From Arsenophonus sp052171275 (GTDB lineage: Bacteria; Pseudomonadota; Gammaproteobacteria; Enterobacterales; Enterobacteriaceae), in contig CM125795.1 of the NCBI GenBank assembly GCA_052171275.1, forward strand, positions 1,798,001 to 1,862,000: DNA of 64,000 nt. The letters run 5' to 3'. Shown here in pieces: positions 58,117-64,000 of this stretch. The notes under the pieces are model-generated. The model saw nothing but the letters and a program-made list of their open reading frames with translations, was not told the DNA's origin and did no database searches. The position numbers were made by a program, and so were the translations under genes. The number at the start of each line of letters is the position of its first letter. Position 1 is the stretch's first letter.

Positions 58117-59185
58117 ATGAAAAAGATACTACTACTCATTATAATTACTAAATTTTTAATATCTTGCTCTAATAAAAAAGATTTTTTTTTATTCTGAAAA
58201 CATTAAAGATACTAATGCATTAGATATCTTAGTTCAACAATTTGTTCATAATATCGAAAATATTTGGGGAAAAAAAGAAGTTCTATTTACTGGACCAGTA
58301 TATTATATTAAATATATTAATCAATATAAGACACGTAGTTATATTAATTTTCATAGTGGTAGAATAATAATTGAAACTATCGATAACATAGCAATAAAAG
58401 AGCATTTAAAAAAAGCAATTATTAATACTTTATTGATGGATGATAATCAATGGTCTATGAACTTATATTCAAACATTGATGATTTTAAAATAAATAAAAA
58501 ACCATTTTTATATGGACAAGTACTTGATCATACAAATCAACCAATTCGTTGGAAATGGCGAGCAACTAAGTTTGCTGATTATTTATTAGAAAATAAATTA
58601 CAGCGACGTAAATCAGGATTACATATTATTTGGTCAATTACTATTCAATTAATTAAAAATCATATTAATAAACGTATTTATAAATATTTACCATATATTC
58701 GTCAGGCATCAAAAAAATATAACGTTGATGAATCATTAATACTAGCAATTATACAAATAGAATCTAATTTTAATCCTTATGCTGTAAGTCATTCCAATGC
58801 TTTGGGTTTAATGCAAATTATGCAAAATACTTCAGGTAAAGATGTTTTTCGAACTAAAGGTAAATATGGAAAACCAAGTCGCAATTATTTATTTAATCCT
58901 ATTAATAATATTGATATTGGAACAGCTTATTTATCATTATTACAAAAAACTTATCTAAATGATATTACTAATAATATATCGCTTCGATATGCTAGTATTG
59001 TAGCTTATAATAGTGGAGTTAATAGTGTACTGAGAGTGTTTCATAAGAATAAAAAACTAGCATTAAAAATAATTAATAAAATGAAACCAGATGATGTTTA
59101 TAAAAAATTAATAACTAAACATCCTTCATTTCAATCACGTAAATATTTAATTAAATTTAATGATTTAAATAAAAATTATCATTAA
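58117..59185 (+). CDS. mltC: lytic transglycosylase MltC with a poly-T frameshift
   Basis: Outer-membrane lipoprotein that cleaves peptidoglycan glycan strands. ATG at 58117 gives MKKILLLIIITKFLISC, with lipobox Cys17 as in E. coli, then SNKKDFF. A run of nine T (58182-58190) then throws the frame into a stop. Removing one T restores YSENIKDTNALDILVQQFVH and an uninterrupted frame to 59185, about 355 codons (E. coli 359). The SLT domain has ILAIIQIESNFNPYAVSHSN with the catalytic Glu, ALGLMQIM, and NNIDIGTAYLSLL. The open frame alone starts only at an internal ATG (58433) and would lack the signal. Either a young pseudogene, a sequencing indel, or rescue by slippage. Confidence 0.88.
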
Positions 59186-59381
59186 TAGAATTTCTGATTA
59201 TTAAATTAATATATCCATATTAATTATATGTCATCATTTAATTACTAAAAAAATAAAATAATATTTATTATTATACATACCTATTTCATTATTTAATTTG
59301 TTAGAAAATAAATACTATAAAGTTTATTGCATTAATTTTAATTGACGAAAATATTATAATCAGATTTAATGTATTTTATTT

Positions 59382-59457
59382 GCCCGAATAGCTCAGTCGG
59401 TAGAGCAGAGGATTGAAAATCCTTGTGTCGGTGGTTCAATTCCGCCTTCGGGCACCA
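59382..59457 (+). tRNA. pheV: tRNA-Phe (anticodon GAA)
   Basis: Cloverleaf with acceptor GCCCGAA/TTCGGGC, D-arm AGCTCAGTCGGTAGAGCA, anticodon stem-loop AGGATTGAAAATCCTT (GAA), T-arm GGTGGTTCAATTCCGCC. The CCA end is encoded, unlike the four other tRNAs in the window. In E. coli pheV lies downstream of mltC past nupG and speC, so order is conserved with intervening genes lost. Confidence 0.98.
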
Positions 59458-62400
59458 TGATTTTAATAGATTAAATATGAGAAGTGACTATTATCATTAT
59501 CATACTTAGAATATTTATTTAGATAACTTCTTATAATTTAATAAATATTAAATATAGTTTATACATTAAATATAGTTATCAATAAATAGAAAAACCATAA
59601 AAATATTTATAATATACCATCTTATATAAAATTATTTAATAATTACTATATATAAATATAATGGTAAAAATATTGAATTATAATAATTAAATCGATAATT
59701 TATTTGTAATAAAAGTTATATAAAATAGAACCTTTTTATTTATTATTCATTTTCTACTAATTTATTAAATATATTGTTTTTCATAAGTATAATAAATAAT
59801 CAGTTGATAAAAAATATAATGTTTTACTTTTTAAAGTAATTTTTTATAACTAAAAACACTGAAATATTAAATATTATACATAAATTTAAAATAGTGAATT
59901 AAATAAATTATGGAATAATTAAACTCTAACTTTTCTCTATTTTATAGAGGATTATTTTTTAAAATACAATTTATTTTTATTTATCATATTTTATAATATT
60001 TATACTTATTTTAAATAAAATATATATAATATTTATCAAGAAAATATTAAAATAACATTGAACTTTAATTTATTTTTTAACTAATAAATTGATTTTATAT
60101 TCTGAATTTTTACTTATTTTTTTCTTATCTTTATTTACATTTTTAATAACTATATAATATATAGAATTCGGTATGATTTAGTTATTTTAATAGATAAACA
60201 TATTAATTAAAATAATCACAATCTATATTTAGATATATAATTTAATGTCATAAACTAATTGCATTTAATTACTAATTTTCTCATTTTTTATTAAAAAATA
60301 TTTTATACTAAATAGTATTAGATTGAGAAATTAAAAAATTTAAGAAATTTTAACTATGTTTATTTTCATGCCTTCTAGGATTGCATTTATTTCTTAACGT
60401 AATCTATTTTTAATATATTTATTTGGATACTTTAATAAAAGATATCTATTTAGATACTAATATATTTAAGAAAATATTTATAAACAAAATAAAAATTGAA
60501 CAAAAATTTATTTTATATCATTAAATATAACATATATAATAAGATTTATTTTTTAAAGTTTAAAAATTATAAATAATTTTGAAAATATCTAAAAACGCTT
60601 TAATCAAAATAATTATTGAATAATTGATAATTACTATAATGTTAAATATTCGTTTAACTTAATAATTATCAAAATTGTTTTGGCTATTTTGAATAGATAT
60701 AAGCTACTTTCATAAAATAATAGCCAATAATAAATTATTTCATATTAAGTTAACAAATGCTAAAGTATTTATTTGGAAAATATTAATTAAGTTATATTAA
60801 AATTTAGTAATAAAAATCTATTAATCATATTAAATTACCAAATGAATATATAAAGCTTCATTTGTAATAAATTTATAATTTCATCTTCATTTTATGAAAT
60901 AAATTAAATATACTTAATAATTATTTTATAATTAGATATTATGATATAAAAACAAAAACATTTAATGATCAATAAATAAATTTATAATAAATTAATTTTA
61001 TTAATATAAATTTTATTTATATCAGAAATATTTATAAAGTAATATCAATACTTAACATTAACAATATATATAAAGATATTATTAAAACAAGTAAAATAAG
61101 ATAATAAAAATTAAATATAATAAAATTATTAACTAAATATTATAAATAAAATATTAAATAAGCAAGAGAATACTAACTTCATAAAATAATCAGATGATGA
61201 ATAAGAAATAAAACCATATTTTTAAACCAACTGATTGAAATTAAATAAACAAATATTTAATAAATAATATTAACTTGAATTAATACATTTAGTAAAATTT
61301 ATCTCTTTATAATTACAAACCTATATCAAACGAAGAATAAATAGTATAAGATACAAGTTAAAAAAATAATTTTTCGCTTACTTAAGATTAATATTTTAAA
61401 TAAAAAATAATCTATTACCTATGTATAAGAGAATGTTTATCTAAAAATTTAATAAACATTTATCTTCGTGAAGATTGATTAATACTAATATAATAAATAG
61501 ACACTAAGTATAATTAATTCTGTTAAAAAATATTAGCTAATTTAATGAAATTTATCATTAACTAACAGAAAAGAAAAAAATTAAATTTAATTGAACTAAA
61601 ATATATACCTAGATATCTGCGATAAATAAAAAAGTTAATAATTATAATTATTATATAAAATTAAGATAAATATTGAGATATCACTATTCTATATTCTATC
61701 ATAATTGATAAGAGGTATATAAACTATTTTATAAAAATAGGAATTTTTAGTATCATAAAATTAAATCATAATAATTATGACTAAGATATATTTTAAAATG
61801 TTTAAATAGAAAATATTTAATTCTATAATTATTAATAAAATTAATAAAAATTTCTATTTTTCATATTTAATTAATTAAATTTCTTAATTATTTTAATAAT
61901 TTTATGAAAATAAAATTTAATTTTTTATTATATAAAAGCGACTATTAAAAATAAAATTAAATTAACTTAATTCGATAAAAAAGAACTTATTTAATGTAAA
62001 TATAATATAATTAGATCATTTATATAATAATATTATTTAGGTTAATAAAGTATTTTATACAAAATAGATAAATGAATTATTATTTTAACATATGCTTTAA
62101 AGGAAAAATGAAATTACTTTTAAAGTATAAAATATAGATCTTTAATAAACAATTCTTTAAATTATTAATTATTTAGTTTTTAAAATTTTTAAGTATTGAT
62201 ATCGATTAATGAACGTATATTATTTATATTATTATAAGTTATTATTTGATATTAATGATAAATATTAATAAATCAATAATTTATTTTTTAATAATTTTAT
62301 TTTCTATTAAAACAGGGGGCATAAAAAGATTTAATTAGTGATAGTTATAATTAACTATAATTATTTGATATATAAAAAATATGTTTTAAATAAACACTAT

Positions 62401-64000
62401 TTAAATTGATAATTTAAGTCGAGCAAATATATAATAAATAGTTTGAATAAAATATATAAAAATTAAGATAAGATCAGAAAATTTTTCAAAATTTACTGAT
62501 TTTAAAATCTAATTTAAATTTAATTATTATAAAGATCTTTATAAATTAAAAATTTAAATATATTTTAAATAATTTTATTATAAAGATTGAAAGAAAAAAC
62601 TTATTAATAATCTAAATAAATTAATATTTACAACTGAAAAATCAAAAATAAATAGGAGAATATTTTTCTAATAAAATTACTCAAATTACTATAAAAAACT
62701 TAAGATTTTGTGTTGTAATTATTTTACATATATTCTTAACTAATAAGTTATTGTAAAATAAACTATATAGAAAATATAGAAAATTTCTTTGCTATATGAT
62801 GTTCTATATTAGGTGTCTATATAAAAAAGTTAAAATATTAACTATTTATTTGATATTAAAATTAAAGTTATTGATACGCATTTTAAAATAAGAAAATAAA
62901 ATAATAAAAATTATAAAATAATTTTAATAATGCCTTCGTTAAGAAAATTAATTTTAATAATTTTTAAGATAAGCTTAGTGAAATAAAAATATCAAGTAGA
63001 GTTAATTTATAGATATAAAGTAAAAAATAATTTTCTGATGAGACAATTCTTTTTTTTTGAATGTTAGTTCAGTTAAACTATTAAAAAATAAATTATAATA
63101 GAAAGAGATTATAATTAAAATAAAATTTCAACTAATATTATTTTAAATGCGAACTAAGTTTATTTAAAATATTTAACATGTTTTTATCAATATTATTAAT
63201 ATTAATTAATATATTATTTATAAATATAAAAAATTTCCTATAGATATCGATAATATAATTTTTTATTATAGTAATATGAATTTATTTTATCATCGTATTA
63301 ATTGCTTAATTCAATTTATATAGAATGAAAAAAATATTTTTATCTTATATCACTTTAAGAATAAAAAATTTAATACTTTAATTAACTTTCATACATTAAA
63401 TATAACTTAAAAAACATTCTAATTTTATTTAAAATAAAATTAGAATGTTTAAAAATATTAAAAAAAATTTATAAGTAAAATGTTAATAAGATTCTATTAA
63501 ATTTATCCAATAATGAATAAATTATTATAATAAAATGCACTAATAAATTTAATTTATTCTATATTTTTTTAAAATCAATTAATTAAAATATATTAGGATA
63601 TAGAAAATACTCTACGAAAATAAGTTAATATTTTTTGATGTTAAACTTGATAAATGACTTAGTTATAATAACCATTATTATTTATAATTCTCTATATCAT
63701 GAATACTATAAATATTTAATTACATTTAATTCTTGATAAAATTATAGAATTGAATATTATATAATATTATAAATAATAGAATAATACTTACATTAAAATC
63801 TAGATTTTATCAAATAATAATAAATGAAAACTCCTACTTTCCATAAGAAAATGTAATATTATATATGCAAAGAGATATTATCTATATTATATAAATAATA
63901 GTTATTATACTTTAAATACAAAACATGATAAATAAATTAACATCTTTTAATATATAAAAAAAATTAATAACATGAATATTAGATTAAAGATATTAAAAAC
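59458..64000. other. 4.5-kb gene-free region at the right edge
   Basis: No intact frame, RNA gene or recognisable remnant on either strand. A rare G run (CAGGGGGC, near 62313-62320) stands out in the A+T background. One long hairpin is listed separately. Confidence 0.6.
63412..63450. repeat. perfect hairpin, 18-bp arms, 3-nt loop
   Basis: AAACATTCTAATTTTATT, loop TAA, and the exact reverse complement. It could terminate transcription in either direction (it is bounded by A and T runs) but no gene is adjacent. Confidence 0.85.

Overview
The window is a piece of a highly reduced, extremely A+T-rich chromosome of a gammaproteobacterial (Enterobacterales-type) symbiont, probably of an insect. 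Every recognisable protein is close to its Escherichia coli orthologue in length and motifs, and gene order follows the enteric ancestor in blocks. The blocks are: 23S / tRNA-Ala / tRNA-Ile / 16S - clpB - (pgeF) - rluD / bamD; rplS-trmD-rimM-rpsP-ffh; gshA - tRNA-Arg - tRNA-Ser - csrA - alaS; gshB - (yqgE) - ruvX - yggS - (proC) - yggT; and (mutY) - yggX - mltC - tRNA-Phe. Names in brackets are decayed copies. Host and species cannot be read from the sequence alone.

Layout: 1-2.6 kb holds the 5' end of 23S, two spacer tRNAs, a full 16S gene and its leader, all on the minus strand. 2.9-8.3 kb holds clpB (N-domain eroded), a pgeF remnant, rluD and bamD. 8.3-11.8 kb has no intact gene. 12-15.5 kb is the ribosome/SRP cluster. 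18.4-24 kb holds gshA, two tRNAs, csrA and alaS. 24-42.4 kb has no intact gene; it contains a clear alx/terC pseudogene and a weak recA candidate. gmhA stands alone at 42.4-43.0 kb. 47.4-51.6 kb is the gshB-to-yggT block. 51.6-56.8 kb is empty apart from hairpins. 56.8-59.5 kb holds dead mutY, then yggX, mltC and tRNA-Phe. The last 4.5 kb shows nothing recognisable.

Only about 18 kb of 64 kb (my sum of features) looks functional. The surviving genes serve translation (rRNA, tRNAs, rplS, rpsP, rimM, trmD, rluD, alaS, ruvX), targeting and envelope (ffh, bamD, mltC, gmhA, yggT), protein quality (clpB), glutathione synthesis (gshA and gshB both intact), Fe-S protection (yggX), PLP homeostasis (yggS) and global control (csrA). 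Much of the apparently empty DNA is probably ghost genes: mutY, proC, yqgE, alx and the clpB N-domain can still be aligned to E. coli residue by residue, with almost unchanged spacing, despite many stops and frameshifts. The other striking signal is a set of long perfect A+T hairpins, up to 29 bp per arm with a 3-nt loop, scattered through non-genic DNA. I found no mobile element, phage, CRISPR array or novel multi-gene system.
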